A DNA stretch of 22,452 nucleotides from Rhizobiaceae bacterium (GTDB lineage: Bacteria; Pseudomonadota; Alphaproteobacteria; Rhizobiales; Rhizobiaceae): positions 1 through 22,452 of the forward strand of contig JAKISV010000026.1 of the NCBI GenBank assembly GCA_021648425.1, read 5' to 3'. Below, one piece after another: positions 6,705 to 16,206 of the stretch. The notes beneath the pieces are model-generated. The model made no database searches and was not told the DNA's origin. It was given only the letters and a program-made list of their open reading frames with translations. How positions within the stretch are numbered: position 1 is the first letter of the stretch; every line of letters begins with the position of its first letter. The position numbers and the translations under genes are program-made.

Positions 6705-9005
6705 TTAACCGTATTGTTGCACGGTGCTTCCAGCAAGGGCTGCGATATTCAACAGGCCTCGGGCGGTGATCGATGGCGTCACAATATGGGCTTTGTTGCC
6801 CATTCCCATCAGGATGGGGCCGACTTCCAGCGCTTTTGCCAATTGTTTGAGCGTATTTCGTACACCGCTTGCCGCGTCTGCATTGGCAAATATCAGGGCA
6901 TTTGCCGGACCTTTCAGACGTGAAGCGGGGAATATTCTGTTGCGCAGTTCAGGATCAAGGGCAGCATCAGAGTGCATTTCACCTTCATACTGAAAATCAA
7001 GCTCCATCGCATCCAGGATTTCCAGCGCTGCGCGCATACGCCTGCCCGATGAGATATCAAGATTGCCGAATTGGGAATGGCTGCACAGGGCGATTTTTGG
7101 CTCAAGGCCAAAGCGCCGGATATGGCGGGCCGTGCCAATAACAATCTGGGCTATCTGCTCGCCATCAGGTTCGGGATTAACGTGGGTGTCGGAAATAAAG
7201 ACCGAGCGGCCTTCCAATATCATCATCGACAAAGCGCCAATGGGCTTGAGACCATCCCTGCCCAAAACCTGGTTGATATAATTGAGATGCCACAGATATT
7301 GACCAAACGTGCCGCATATCATTGAATCCGCATCGCCACGGTGGACTGCAACAGCTGCAATTGCCGTGGTGTTGGTACGCAATATGGCTTTGGCAAGGGC
7401 AGGCGTAACGCCACGCCTCTCCATTAAACCGTGATAGGTATCCCAGTAATCATGGTAGCGATTATCTTTTTGCGGATTGACCAGTTCAAAATCGCGGCCC
7501 GGTCTGATCGGCAATCCATATTCCTCGCAACGCGCTTCAATAACTTCGGGACGGCCAATCAGGATGGGTTTATCAATAGTCTCTTCCAGCATACTAAGCG
7601 AAGCGCGCAAAACGCGTTCGCTTTCTCCTTCAGCAAAGATTATGCGCCGCTCAGAAATTTTTGCCGCTTCAAACACCTTGCGCATCACCATGCCGGATTT
7701 GTAGACCGAGTTGTCCAGCTTTTCGCGGTAGGCTTCAATGTCATCAATCGGCCGTGTAGCAACACCTGATTCCATTGCCGCCTTGGCAACCTCAGATGCC
7801 ACTTCAGCCAATAAACGAGGGTCAAAGGGTTTGGGAATGAGATAGTCAGGCCCGAAAATCAGCTTTTCGTCCTGGTAAACGGCGGCAGCTTCAGCAGTTG
7901 AGGTTTTTCGCGCCAGTTCGGCGATAGCATTGACGCAGGCTATTTTCATTTCATCGTTGATTTTTGTGGCGCCAACATCCAGCGCACCACGAAAAATAAA
8001 CGGGAAACACAAAACATTGTTGACCTGATTGGGGTAATCTGAGCGCCCTGTTGCAATCATTGCGTCAGGAGCAACCGCGCGCGCCTCTTCAGGCATGATT
8101 TCGGGTGTAGGATTAGCCAGTGCAAAGATAATGGGCTGTTTGACCATGCGCGCCACCATTTCGGGTTTCAACACACCGGGACCCGAAAGGCCCAAAAACA
8201 TATCTGCCCCATCATAGATTTCATCAGGATCTTCGGGCAGATGATCCTGGGCATATTCTGCTTTTTCCGCTGTCAAATCGTTGCGGCCTTTATGAACGAT
8301 ACCACCACGGTCGACCATATAAACGTTTTCGCGTTTTACCCCAAGATTGAGCAGCACATTGAGGCAGGCAATACCTGCTGCACCGCCACCAACGGTGACA
8401 ATTTTGATATCCTCAAATTTCTTGCCGCAAACATAAAGCGCATTGGTGGCAGCTGCACCCACAACAATCGCTGTGCCGTGCTGGTCATCGTGAAACACCG
8501 GAATATTCATCTTTTCCTGGCAGCGTTTTTCAACGATAAAACAATCGGGCGCTTTGATGTCTTCAAGGTTGATTGCGCCAAATGTTGGTTCCAGCGCTGC
8601 AACGATGTCAGCCAGTTTTTCGGGATCGCTTTCATCCACCTCGATATCAAAACAATCGATATTGGCGAACTTTTTAAACAATACCGCCTTGCCCTCCATA
8701 ATTGGCTTGGAGGCAAGTGCGCCGATATTTCCAAGACCAAGAGCAGCAGAGCCATTGCTGACAACGGCTACCAGATTACCACGGGAGGTATATTTGGCGG
8801 CAGTTACCGGGTCTTTTTCAATCTCCAGGCAGGCTTCAGCTACGCCGGGGGAATAGGCGAGCGACAAATCACGCTGGTTTTCCAGAGGTTTGGTGGCGCG
8901 TACTTCGAGTTTTCCGGGTTGGGGAAATTCATGGAAATCCAATGCCATTTGCCGCAACAACTGCTTCTTCGCTGCGTCAGATTCATCTTTGTTGTTTTTG
9001 CTCAC
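6705..9005 (-). CDS. maeB: NADP-dependent malic enzyme with C-terminal phosphotransacetylase-like domain
   Basis: This enzyme converts malate to pyruvate and CO2 with reduction of NADP+. The chosen product is 766 residues, the size expected for the MaeB fusion. The catalytic half carries YSPGVAEA (about 51), FKKFANIDCFDIE (about 110), the metal-binding HDDQHGTA (about 172) and a Rossmann GGGAAGIA (about 206). From about residue 450 a phosphate-acetyltransferase-like domain follows, known in this family as an acetyl-CoA-responsive regulatory part. The frame stays open upstream to a TTG at 9071, but I prefer the GTG at 9003-9005. It has AGGA six bases upstream and gives the conserved MSKNNKDESDAAKKQ start. 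It is separated by 223 bases and a strong terminator from hup, so it probably has its own promoter. Confidence 0.95.
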   Translation of the reverse strand: MSKNNKDESDAAKKQLLRQMALDFHEFPQPGKLEVRATKPLENQRDLSLAYSPGVAEACLEIEKDPVTAAKYTSRGNLVAVVSNGSAALGLGNIGALASKPIMEGKAVLFKKFANIDCFDIEVDESDPEKLADIVAALEPTFGAINLEDIKAPDCFIVEKRCQEKMNIPVFHDDQHGTAIVVGAAATNALYVCGKKFEDIKIVTVGGGAAGIACLNVLLNLGVKRENVYMVDRGGIVHKGRNDLTAEKAEYAQDHLPEDPDEIYDGADMFLGLSGPGVLKPEMVARMVKQPIIFALANPTPEIMPEEARAVAPDAMIATGRSDYPNQVNNVLCFPFIFRGALDVGATKINDEMKIACVNAIAELARKTSTAEAAAVYQDEKLIFGPDYLIPKPFDPRLLAEVASEVAKAAMESGVATRPIDDIEAYREKLDNSVYKSGMVMRKVFEAAKISERRIIFAEGESERVLRASLSMLEETIDKPILIGRPEVIEARCEEYGLPIRPGRDFELVNPQKDNRYHDYWDTYHGLMERRGVTPALAKAILRTNTTAIAAVAVHRGDADSMICGTFGQYLWHLNYINQVLGRDGLKPIGALSMMILEGRSVFISDTHVNPEPDGEQIAQIVIGTARHIRRFGLEPKIALCSHSQFGNLDISSGRRMRAALEILDAMELDFQYEGEMHSDAALDPELRNRIFPASRLKGPANALIFANADAASGVRNTLKQLAKALEVGPILMGMGNKAHIVTPSITARGLLNIAALAGSTVQQYG

Positions 9006-9151
9006 AATCAGTCCTGCCAAGTTTTTGTTTGAATTTCGATAAAAGGTTGCGGGTTTGGCATGGGATTGCAAGTGAATTTAATGCTGCGCCAGATATATTG
9101 CGTATTGCGGGAAATGTTGCCTGCCCGCCAACCGCTGTTTTTACAGCCCGC

Positions 9152-9185
9152 AAAAAACCCGCTCAGAAATATCTGAGCGGGTTTT
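9152..9185 (-). terminator. Intrinsic terminator of hup
   Basis: Bases 9154-9167 and 9172-9185 form a perfect 14-bp stem (core CCCGCTCAGA) with a 4-base loop. On the minus strand it is followed by a run of T residues (six As at 9152-9157 on the plus strand). It lies 43 bases past the hup stop codon. The A/T-flanked stem would also give U residues in plus-strand RNA, but no plus-strand gene is nearby. Confidence 0.9.
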
Positions 9186-9228
9186 GGTATTTAATGTTCT
9201 AAATACGACAAGCCGTCAGGCTATTGGA

Positions 9229-9504
9229 TTAGCTGTTTACAGCTTCCTTTAGCGCTTTGCCAGGTTTGAATTTAGGCACATCAGCTGCAGGAACATCAAT
9301 TGGCGCTCCGGTTTGCGGATTGCGTGCTGTTCTGGCTTTGCGGTGTACGGAAACAAAGTTGCCAAATCCAAGCAGTCTCACTTCTTCGCCATTTTTCAGA
9401 CAATGAGTGATACAATCAAGCGTAGCTTCAATTGCTTCACCAGCCTGGGCATTGGAAAGTCCGCATTTATCCGCAACAACGGCTGCAAGTTCTTTTTTAT
9501 TCAT
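9229..9504 (-). CDS. hup: HU family nucleoid-associated DNA-binding protein
   Basis: A 91-residue basic protein of exact HU length. It starts MNKKELAAVVADKCGLS and has the beta-arm region GFGNFVSVHRKARTARNPQTG that inserts into the DNA minor groove. It bends and compacts DNA as a dimer. The ATG follows AAGGAT at a 6-base gap. It lies downstream of lon in the same direction, the usual lon-hupB arrangement in Alphaproteobacteria. The 211-base gap suggests it also has its own promoter. A clear intrinsic terminator follows. Confidence 0.97.
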   Translation of the reverse strand: MNKKELAAVVADKCGLSNAQAGEAIEATLDCITHCLKNGEEVRLLGFGNFVSVHRKARTARNPQTGAPIDVPAADVPKFKPGKALKEAVNS

Positions 9505-9715
9505 TAGTTTATCCTTATATTTTGAAGGCCTCGAATCGACTTAACATCAATAGGCGCATGTTTGCTTTTTGTGGAGTAAATTACAATAGAAACCCTTGCG
9601 ATCATTGGGTTTTGGGCGATTAATTAGCCAAATAGTCATGTCAGTGGCATCCAACACCCGCAACAGCAGGCATATCTACCCCCTAACAGGCGCCTGCAGT
9701 CAATTTTCAGCTTAT

Positions 9716-12160
9716 TCAATGGGCGGTTAGCCCTGAGCCTTTTTCATTAGATATGGGGACTGCGCGCGCATTTGCGTCATCTTCCTCGCTCCACTCAATT
9801 GCCTCAGGTTGTGTGACAAGGGCGTGTTTGAGGACTTCATCAATGCGGGCTACGGGTACGATTTCCAGGCCGTTTTTCACATTGTCAGGTATTTCTGCCA
9901 GATCCTTGGCGTTTTCCTGGGGTATCAGCACTTTGGTGATGCCACCCCTCAAAGCTGCCAGCAGTTTTTCTTTTAAACCGCCGATTGGTAAAACCCGCCC
10001 GCGCAACGTAATTTCACCGGTCATGGCGATATTGGCACGTATGGGTATTGCGGTCATGACAGAGACAATAGATGTCGCCATTGCGACACCTGCCGAAGGG
10101 CCATCTTTTGGGGTGGCACCTTCTGGCACATGAACGTGAATATCAACTTTGTCATAATAAGGTGGCTTGATACCAAAATTGATGGCTCGGCTGCGAACAT
10201 AAGATGCGGCAGCAGAAATCGATTCCTTCATCACATCGCGCAAATTGCCGGTGACCGTCATTTTTCCCTTACCGGGCATCAGCACGCTTTCAATGGTAAG
10301 TAATTCACCACCCACTTCCGTCCAGGCAAGGCCGGTTACCACGCCCACCTGATCGTCAGTTTCTGCCTGACCATAGCGGAATTTGGGAACGCCAAGATAG
10401 TCTTCAAGGTTCTTATCGGAAACCTTGATGCTTTTAACCGGCTTTTCATCGGTTGCGGTTTTCAGGATAGTTGTTACCGCCTTGCGCGCCAGTTTCATCA
10501 ATTCGCGCTCAAGGTTTCTCACACCGGCTTCTCTCGTATAAATGCGAATAACGGTGCGCAATGCACTATCGCTCAGAGAAAATTCTTTGTCGCTCAAAAC
10601 ATGATTTTTGATTGCCTTGGGCAATAAATGACGTTTGGCGATTTCAACTTTTTCATCTTCAGTATAACCGGCAATGCGAATGATTTCCATTCTGTCCAGA
10701 AGAGGTCCTGGAATATTCATGGTGTTTGCCGTGGTGACAAACATGACGTTTGAAAGATCGTAATCCACTTCCAGATAATGGTCCGAGAACGTATTATTTT
10801 GCTCCGGGTCAAGCACTTCAAGCAATGCGGAAGAAGGGTCGCCGCGAAAATCAGCGCCCATTTTGTCGATTTCATCGAGCAGAAACAGCGGATTGATTTT
10901 CTTAGCTTTTTTCATCGACTGAATAACCTTACCGGGCATAGAACCGATATAGGTGCGCCGGTGGCCACGGATTTCGGCCTCGTCACGTACACCGCCAAGG
11001 GCCATACGAACGAATTCACGCCCGGTAGCTTCCGCAATCGATTTACCCAGGGAAGTTTTACCCACGCCAGGAGGGCCGACCAGGCACAGGATCGGGCCTT
11101 TGATTTTTTTCGCCCGTGATTGCACCGCCAGATATTCGATGATGCGTTCCTTGACCTTTTCCAGGCCATAGTGATCCTTGTCGAGCACTTCTTCGGATTT
11201 AACGAGGTCGGTTTTGACAGCGGAGCGCTTGCCCCAGGGGATGCCAAGCAGCCAGTCGAGGTAATTTCGCACCACAGTTGCTTCGGCAGACATCGGGCTC
11301 ATCTGTTTGAGCTTGCGAAATTCCGCATCCGCCTTTTCACGAGCTTCTTTGGAAAGCCGCGTCTTTTTGATCTTTTCTTCCAGCTCGCCAAGCTCATCTT
11401 TGGCTTCTTCGCCATCGCCCAGTTCTTTCTGGATGGCTTTCATCTGCTCGTTTAAGTAATATTCACGTTGGGTTTTTTCCATCTGCCGTTTGACACGACC
11501 GCGAATACGCTTTTCCACCTGAAGAACAGAAATCTCGCTCTCCATCAGCCCCAATATATGCTCAAGGCGCTCCTTGACGCTGTAGATACCCAGCATTTCC
11601 TGTTTCTCGGCAATTTTGATTGCCAGATGCGAGGCAATGGTATCGGCAAGTTTGGAATAATCTTCAATCTGGGTGGCAGCGCTTACAACTTCAGGGGAAA
11701 CTTTTTTGTTGAGTTTCACATAGTTTTCAAATTCCGCCACAACCGAACGCGATACCGCCTCAAGCTCGATTTCATCATCATCATGGTCTTCAATAATTTC
11801 CGCCTGGGCGGCGAGGTAATCAAGTCCGGGTACAAATTTTTCAGCACGCGCCCGCGCCAAACCTTCAACCAGCACTTTTACAGTGCCATCGGGCAGTTTC
11901 AACATTTGCAATACGGTGGCGAGCGTGCCGACCTCGTAGAGGCTTTCGGGCGCAGGGTCGTCATCGCCGGCGACTTTCTGGGTGAACAGCAGGATTTTCT
12001 TATCCTTGTTCATCACATCTTCAAGAGCATTGATCGATTTTTCACGGCCAACAAACAATGGCACAATCATATAGGGAAATACGACTGTGTCGCGAAGCGG
12101 CAAAAGCGGTAAAACTTCGCCTGTTGCGATATCGATGCTGTCAGAATTATCCGAAGCCAT
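9716..12160 (-). CDS. lon: ATP-dependent Lon protease
   Basis: This hexameric cytosolic protease unfolds and degrades damaged and regulatory proteins. The product is 814 residues from the chosen start. The N-terminal substrate-binding domain begins LPLLPLRDTVVFPYMIVPLFVGR (from 17) and leads into a coiled-coil region (about 215-285). The AAA+ module has Walker A GPPGVGKT (362-369) and Walker B FLLDEID (426-432). The S16 protease domain has the Ser-Lys dyad at Ser689 (PKDGPSAG) and Lys732 (GGLKEK). The frame opens at a TTG at 12184, but the ATG at 12158-12160 has AAGGA upstream and gives the usual Lon N-terminus. Expression is commonly heat-inducible in this family, but I could not identify a convincing heat-shock promoter by eye. 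Confidence 0.97.
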   Translation of the reverse strand: MASDNSDSIDIATGEVLPLLPLRDTVVFPYMIVPLFVGREKSINALEDVMNKDKKILLFTQKVAGDDDPAPESLYEVGTLATVLQMLKLPDGTVKVLVEGLARARAEKFVPGLDYLAAQAEIIEDHDDDEIELEAVSRSVVAEFENYVKLNKKVSPEVVSAATQIEDYSKLADTIASHLAIKIAEKQEMLGIYSVKERLEHILGLMESEISVLQVEKRIRGRVKRQMEKTQREYYLNEQMKAIQKELGDGEEAKDELGELEEKIKKTRLSKEAREKADAEFRKLKQMSPMSAEATVVRNYLDWLLGIPWGKRSAVKTDLVKSEEVLDKDHYGLEKVKERIIEYLAVQSRAKKIKGPILCLVGPPGVGKTSLGKSIAEATGREFVRMALGGVRDEAEIRGHRRTYIGSMPGKVIQSMKKAKKINPLFLLDEIDKMGADFRGDPSSALLEVLDPEQNNTFSDHYLEVDYDLSNVMFVTTANTMNIPGPLLDRMEIIRIAGYTEDEKVEIAKRHLLPKAIKNHVLSDKEFSLSDSALRTVIRIYTREAGVRNLERELMKLARKAVTTILKTATDEKPVKSIKVSDKNLEDYLGVPKFRYGQAETDDQVGVVTGLAWTEVGGELLTIESVLMPGKGKMTVTGNLRDVMKESISAAASYVRSRAINFGIKPPYYDKVDIHVHVPEGATPKDGPSAGVAMATSIVSVMTAIPIRANIAMTGEITLRGRVLPIGGLKEKLLAALRGGITKVLIPQENAKDLAEIPDNVKNGLEIVPVARIDEVLKHALVTQPEAIEWSEEDDANARAVPISNEKGSGLTAH

Positions 12161-12440
12161 GAATGATATTCCTTTAGTGCTCAATCAACGCTGTGTGGAG
12201 CGAAAGTCGATTCTTGTTTGTTGCAACCCATAATAACCACCACAGGCGCAAGCGATACCCTGAAAAAGGATTTTAGCTGTTTACACAATGGAGATTTTTT
12301 TCGGCAGGATCATTGTCCTGCACTATTTGGGGTTAAACAGGTGATGGTTCAAGGTTTGCTAATATAATTTGATCTCACATGGCTGCAACTATAGAATAAA
12401 GTAGTGGTTAAGGTGACCGTTTTAGCGATGAGAAAATGAA
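12161..12440. promoter_or_regulatory. Divergent intergenic region between lon and the SDR gene
   Basis: These 280 bases must hold the promoters of lon (minus) and the SDR gene (plus). I see a 6-bp hairpin GCAGGA/TCCTGC (12304-12321) next to a T-run, and a TATAAT at 12363-12368 about 75 bases before the SDR start but with no good -35 partner. No conserved operator is recognised. Confidence 0.35.
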
Positions 12441-13118
12441 ATGACCTCGATATTCATAACCGGCATCGGCCGCGGAATTGGACTGGAACTTGCCCGCCAA
12501 TCATCAGGGTTGGGCTGGCAAGTGGGGGGATCAGTTCGAACGCTGGAGGATTTGAACCGGGTCACCAATCTATTGCCCGAAATTTCGGTTCTGCAATTTG
12601 ATGTTATCGACCATTCAGCGATTGATAAGGCGGCGCTTTCTTATAAGCAGCCGATTGATATTTTGATCAACAATGCAGGTGTCATTGGACCGGAGCGCCA
12701 ATCCACACTTGATATGGATTTCGACGGATTTGCCCGAACCCTGGCGATCAACACGATAGCACCGCTGAAAATTGCCCAGGCATTTCTGCCGCAATTGAAA
12801 AAGAGTGATAATCCCCGCTTGGTTACAATATCCTCCAGCATGGGGCGGATGCAATATGCCAAATCTGACCGTATTGCCTACCGGGCTTCAAAATCAGCGG
12901 CAAATAAAATAGTGCAGGCGCTGGCCACTGACCTCATGGAATTTGGTGTCTGTGTGGTGGCGATTGATCCGGGGTGGGTGCGAACGCAAATGGGCGGCGA
13001 AGAAGCAGATATCGCCGTTGAAGAAAGTGCTGAGGGAATCTTGAAGGTGGTTGATGGCCTTGGCATCAGCGACACCAGTCAGTTTATTGAGTGGAATGGT
13101 ACGCGCAGCGGTTTTTGA
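12441..13118 (+). CDS. Short-chain dehydrogenase/reductase family oxidoreductase
   Basis: A classical SDR of 225 residues, slightly short for the family. The cofactor-binding TGIGRGIG is at residues 7-14 and NNAG at 77-80. The catalytic Ser lies at 131-133, with Tyr147 and Lys151 in YRASK. It is a Rossmann-fold NAD(P)(H)-dependent oxidoreductase in the cytosol, likely similar to the C-factor-like or sniffer-type SDRs that act on carbonyl substrates. The substrate cannot be told from the sequence. The ATG has only a weak ribosome site. It reads away from lon and is the first gene of the mixed block that separates lon-hup from clpPX. Confidence 0.88.
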   Translation: MTSIFITGIGRGIGLELARQSSGLGWQVGGSVRTLEDLNRVTNLLPEISVLQFDVIDHSAIDKAALSYKQPIDILINNAGVIGPERQSTLDMDFDGFARTLAINTIAPLKIAQAFLPQLKKSDNPRLVTISSSMGRMQYAKSDRIAYRASKSAANKIVQALATDLMEFGVCVVAIDPGWVRTQMGGEEADIAVEESAEGILKVVDGLGISDTSQFIEWNGTRSGF

Positions 13119-13144
13119 GAAAAATGACCAAAAATTGCTATAAT
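13115..13144 (+). promoter_or_regulatory. Candidate sigma-70 promoter for the ferric-reductase-like gene
   Basis: TTGAGA (13115-13120) and a perfect TATAAT (13139-13144) are separated by 18 bases, and a TG one base before the -10 makes it an extended -10 promoter. The -35 overlaps the stop codon of the SDR gene. Transcription from here would give a 5' leader of about 160 bases before the ATG at 13312. Confidence 0.45.
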
Positions 13145-13311
13145 TGGCCCACATCACGCAGAATTGTTGAACGATAAACTAAAATTTGGTCGCCTTGTAT
13201 TAAAGCTTGGAAATGTGCCACTTTACCGCCACAAATCAAACCAAATTGGGAAAATTCTTATCCTGAAAATTTATCGGAAACTTATTCGAACAACGGGGCT
13301 TCTTTAAAATC

Positions 13312-14040
13312 ATGAGTTATGCAAGCAAACTAATGAACATATTCACTGTCGGGTGGAAAACACGGCATCTGATCGTAATCATACTGGCTGTTGCCGGGAC
13401 CTATGCATTTTTAGAATCGCGCGCCCAATGGTCACCCATGCACAAATGGAACCGTGCTATTGGTGACATGAGTCTGGTGATGATCGCTATCTCCATGTCA
13501 ATCGGGCCGTTGTCGAGGCTATTTGCGAAAATGAAACTGGTTATTCCCTGGCGCCGGGAACTGGGAATATACGGTGTCCTATTGGCATTAATTCACACGA
13601 TAATCATTCTTGATGGCTGGATTGAGTGGGATCTGATCCGTATATTTGGTTTTCAACTGCATCCATCCGGGGTTTACGTGATGTTTCAGCACGGATTCGG
13701 GTTGGCCAATGCCATTGGACTGATTGCATTGTTTTACGGTTTTGTGCTGGCTATCTCGTCAAGTAACTGGAGCCAGCGGCTACTCAGTGCGCCGGTGTGG
13801 AAATTTCTGCAGCAAAGCGCCTATGTGTTATGGATGCTGATCGTCGTTCATACGGCTTATTTCCTCTTCCTGCATTTCCTTGATTATCACCGCAACACGC
13901 CAGAGCCTAACTGGGCTCAATGGCCATTTGTCGGCCTGGTATCATTCGTTCTTCTTCTGCAATTTGCAGCGTTTTTGAAAACCTGGAAATCGAAGCGAAA
14001 CAATATGCCTACCAGCCGTCAGGCAGTGGCGGCTGAATAA
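13312..14040 (+). CDS. Ferric-reductase-like transmembrane protein (MsrQ/FRD type)
   Basis: A polytopic membrane protein of 242 residues with about six hydrophobic segments. The pattern SLVMIAISMSIGPLSRL (about 54-70), WRRELGIYGVLLALIH (80-95) and IVVHTAYFLFLH (177-188) matches the ferric-reductase-like haem-binding membrane domain. His95, His180 and His188 are candidate haem ligands. In MsrQ this domain feeds electrons to the periplasmic methionine-sulfoxide reductase MsrP. No msrP gene or FAD/NAD reductase domain is present here, so the electron partner is unknown. The ATG has no strong ribosome site. It is convergent with the P-type ATPase gene, with only 32 bases between the stop codons. 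Confidence 0.8.
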   Translation: MSYASKLMNIFTVGWKTRHLIVIILAVAGTYAFLESRAQWSPMHKWNRAIGDMSLVMIAISMSIGPLSRLFAKMKLVIPWRRELGIYGVLLALIHTIIILDGWIEWDLIRIFGFQLHPSGVYVMFQHGFGLANAIGLIALFYGFVLAISSSNWSQRLLSAPVWKFLQQSAYVLWMLIVVHTAYFLFLHFLDYHRNTPEPNWAQWPFVGLVSFVLLLQFAAFLKTWKSKRNNMPTSRQAVAAE

Positions 14041-14044
14041 AAAC

Positions 14045-14100
14045 GCTGCTGGCTTACCAAGTCTGCAAGAGATTAGCTCTTGAACTTATAAGCCAGTAGC
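14045..14100 (-). terminator. Bipartite hairpin terminator between convergent genes
   Basis: A 12-bp outer stem (14045-14056 with 14089-14100, one wobble pair) encloses an inner 6-bp hairpin (CAAGAG 14066-14071 with CTCTTG 14077-14082). On the minus strand it is followed by GTTTTTATT, so it can act as the intrinsic terminator of the P-type ATPase gene. It spans the last codons and stop of that gene. It may also block read-through of the plus-strand ferric-reductase-like gene. Confidence 0.6.
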
Positions 14101-16172
14101 CGCAAGGCGTTGATGGTTACCAGTACCGTGGCGCCTGTATCAGCAAGAATGGCCATCCACAGGGATGTTACACCCAGCAGAGTAGTCACCAGAAATACGG
14201 CTTTCAATCCTAGCGCAATGGTGATGTTCTGGTGAATATTGGCCATGGTGGCGCGTGAGAGCTTCACCAGCTCTGGCACATCGCTTACCCGCTCGTGCAG
14301 GAGGGCAGCATCTGCGGTTTCAAGCGCCACATCGGTTCCCCCGCCCATTGCGATGCCAACATCGGCGGTGGCGAGTGCCGGGGCGTCATTTATGCCGTCA
14401 CCAACCATGGCGACAGAGCCATTTTTCTTTAATTCAGAAATAACCACCAGCTTATCTTCCGGCATCAGTTCCGCTTTGACATCAATGCCCAACTGTTTGG
14501 CCAGGGCAGCACCGGTGCGTGCGTTGTCTCCAGTTAGCATTATGGCAGAAATACCCAGTTCCTTGAGGGATTTCATGGCGGCGACTGCGCCTTTGCGTAA
14601 TTCATCACGCAGGGCAAACAGGCCAAGAACCTTTTCATTATCCAGCACTACCGCGACAGTTTTGCCTTCATCTTCCAGATTCTGAATAAACTCAATTTGG
14701 CTCTTATTCAGAGGTGTCATTTCAGCGGCAAAACGCGGGGAGGCAATGGTTATAACTTTTTTACCAACCGTGGCACGAACACCGCGCCCGCTCAAAGCCT
14801 GGGAATTGGTGGCATCGGGAATTTCGATGCCACGGGTTTTGATTTCATTGACGATGGCCACAGCAAGCGGGTGAGATGAACCAGCCTCCACTGCTCCTGC
14901 CAACTGCAACATTGTATCTTGTTTGCCGGCAAACACTTCAATATCGGTTACCATCGGCTTACCTCTGGTGAGTGTGCCGGTTTTATCAAAAGCTATCTGC
15001 TTTACCTTGCCAATCGCTTCAAGGATAGCGCCGCCTTTCATCAGCAACCCGTGACGCGCGCCAGACGAAATGCCTGAGGTAATTGCTGCCGGTGTTGATA
15101 ACACCAGTGCGCAGGGGCAGCCTATCAGCAAAATTGCCAACGCCTTATAAGACCACTCACCCCAGTCACCGCCCATATATAAGGGCGGGATTATTGCAAT
15201 CATTGCTGAGACAAGGATTACCGCCGGGGTATAATAGGTGGAGAAGCGATCGATAAATCTGGCTGTGGGAGACTTGGAGGCCTGGGCTTCTTCGACCATT
15301 TGCAAAATGCGCGATATCATGTTGTTTTGCGCAGCCTTTTCAACGCGCAACCGGATAACCCCTTCCGCATTGATAGACCCGGCAAAGACGCCATCACCAA
15401 CGCCTTTGTTTTTGGGAATAGATTCGCCCGTGACAGCGGCTTCATCAATGGCTGATGAACCGCGCGAAATAATTCCGTCAGCAGGAATTCTGCCACCGGG
15501 GCGCACTTCTATGATATCGCCGACTTCCAGCGTATCGGCGGAAACCTCACGTGTTTTACCCTCAACAACCAGGAACGCGGATTTTGGCACCAGATCGGCC
15601 AGGGCCTGCACGGATTTTCGCGCCTTGGCTGCTGCCAGCATTTCCAGCATTTCACCAATGGAAAATAGAAATACCACCACGGCGGCTTCTGCTGCCTCAT
15701 TGATGATGATGGCACCGAATACGGCAATTGTTACCAGGGTTTCGATAGTGAATGGCTGACCCGCCCAGGTGCTGAGTGCTGCCTTTCTGGCCATGGGTAT
15801 CAGGGCCAGAAGCGCTGCTGCTGAGAAAACCAGGTGGGCATATTGCGGCAGCACAAAAGAAAATACTGTTGCGATAACCAGCAGGGTACCCGAAGCGATA
15901 ACCAGCTTTCCTTTAGCGGTCTGCCACCAGCTCAAATCAGCAGCAATTGGTTTTTCACCTGATTTGGAGACCTTATAACCCAGGCGTTCCACTACTTTTG
16001 AAATAGCATCATCGCTGGTAGTACTTTCATCAATCTCCAGCTTCAGGCGTTGATTGGTATAATTCAGCGATACATTATTGGCGCCGGGAATTGCGCATAC
16101 TGCCTTTTCAATTTTAGCCGTACAACTGGCACAATCCATGCCTTCAACCTGTAAAATCAACTCTCGTGCCAT
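14073..16172 (-). CDS. zntA: Zn2+/Cd2+/Pb2+-type heavy-metal translocating P-type ATPase
   Basis: A P1B-type efflux pump of 699 residues in the inner membrane that exports divalent metal using ATP. One N-terminal heavy-metal-associated domain has GMDCASC (Cys14, Cys17). Further motifs are TGES (248-251), the membrane metal site Cys-Pro-Cys (352-354), the phosphorylated Asp396 in DKTGT, His434-Pro435, and GDGINDAP (591-598). Lys657 in the seventh and Asp678 (DTG) in the eighth transmembrane segment are the signature of the P1B-2 (ZntA/CadA) group rather than copper pumps. The ATG follows AGGA. A MerR-family-type promoter lies directly upstream, which fits metal-induced expression. The gene is monocistronic. 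Confidence 0.93.
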   Translation of the reverse strand: MARELILQVEGMDCASCTAKIEKAVCAIPGANNVSLNYTNQRLKLEIDESTTSDDAISKVVERLGYKVSKSGEKPIAADLSWWQTAKGKLVIASGTLLVIATVFSFVLPQYAHLVFSAAALLALIPMARKAALSTWAGQPFTIETLVTIAVFGAIIINEAAEAAVVVFLFSIGEMLEMLAAAKARKSVQALADLVPKSAFLVVEGKTREVSADTLEVGDIIEVRPGGRIPADGIISRGSSAIDEAAVTGESIPKNKGVGDGVFAGSINAEGVIRLRVEKAAQNNMISRILQMVEEAQASKSPTARFIDRFSTYYTPAVILVSAMIAIIPPLYMGGDWGEWSYKALAILLIGCPCALVLSTPAAITSGISSGARHGLLMKGGAILEAIGKVKQIAFDKTGTLTRGKPMVTDIEVFAGKQDTMLQLAGAVEAGSSHPLAVAIVNEIKTRGIEIPDATNSQALSGRGVRATVGKKVITIASPRFAAEMTPLNKSQIEFIQNLEDEGKTVAVVLDNEKVLGLFALRDELRKGAVAAMKSLKELGISAIMLTGDNARTGAALAKQLGIDVKAELMPEDKLVVISELKKNGSVAMVGDGINDAPALATADVGIAMGGGTDVALETADAALLHERVSDVPELVKLSRATMANIHQNITIALGLKAVFLVTTLLGVTSLWMAILADTGATVLVTINALRLLAYKFKS

Positions 16173-16206
16173 GTATCTTTGTCCTGTTATTTATTCTCAG
16201 GGCAAA

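Noticed and set aside
8241..9032. 263-codon plus-strand open frame opposite maeB
   Set aside because: It is the reverse complement of a highly conserved malic enzyme, its translation has no recognisable family, and its length is explained by codon bias on the coding strand.
9005..9071. 22-codon N-terminal extension of the malic enzyme from a TTG start
   Set aside because: The GTG at 9003-9005 has a proper AGGA ribosome site and gives the family-typical N-terminus.
11468..12112. 214-codon plus-strand open frame opposite lon
   Set aside because: Antisense shadow of the conserved Lon coding sequence, with low-complexity Phe-rich translation.
12160..12184. 8-codon N-terminal extension of Lon from a TTG start
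   Set aside because: The internal ATG at 12158-12160 has AAGGA upstream and fits the usual Lon start; the ribosome site would otherwise lie inside the coding region.
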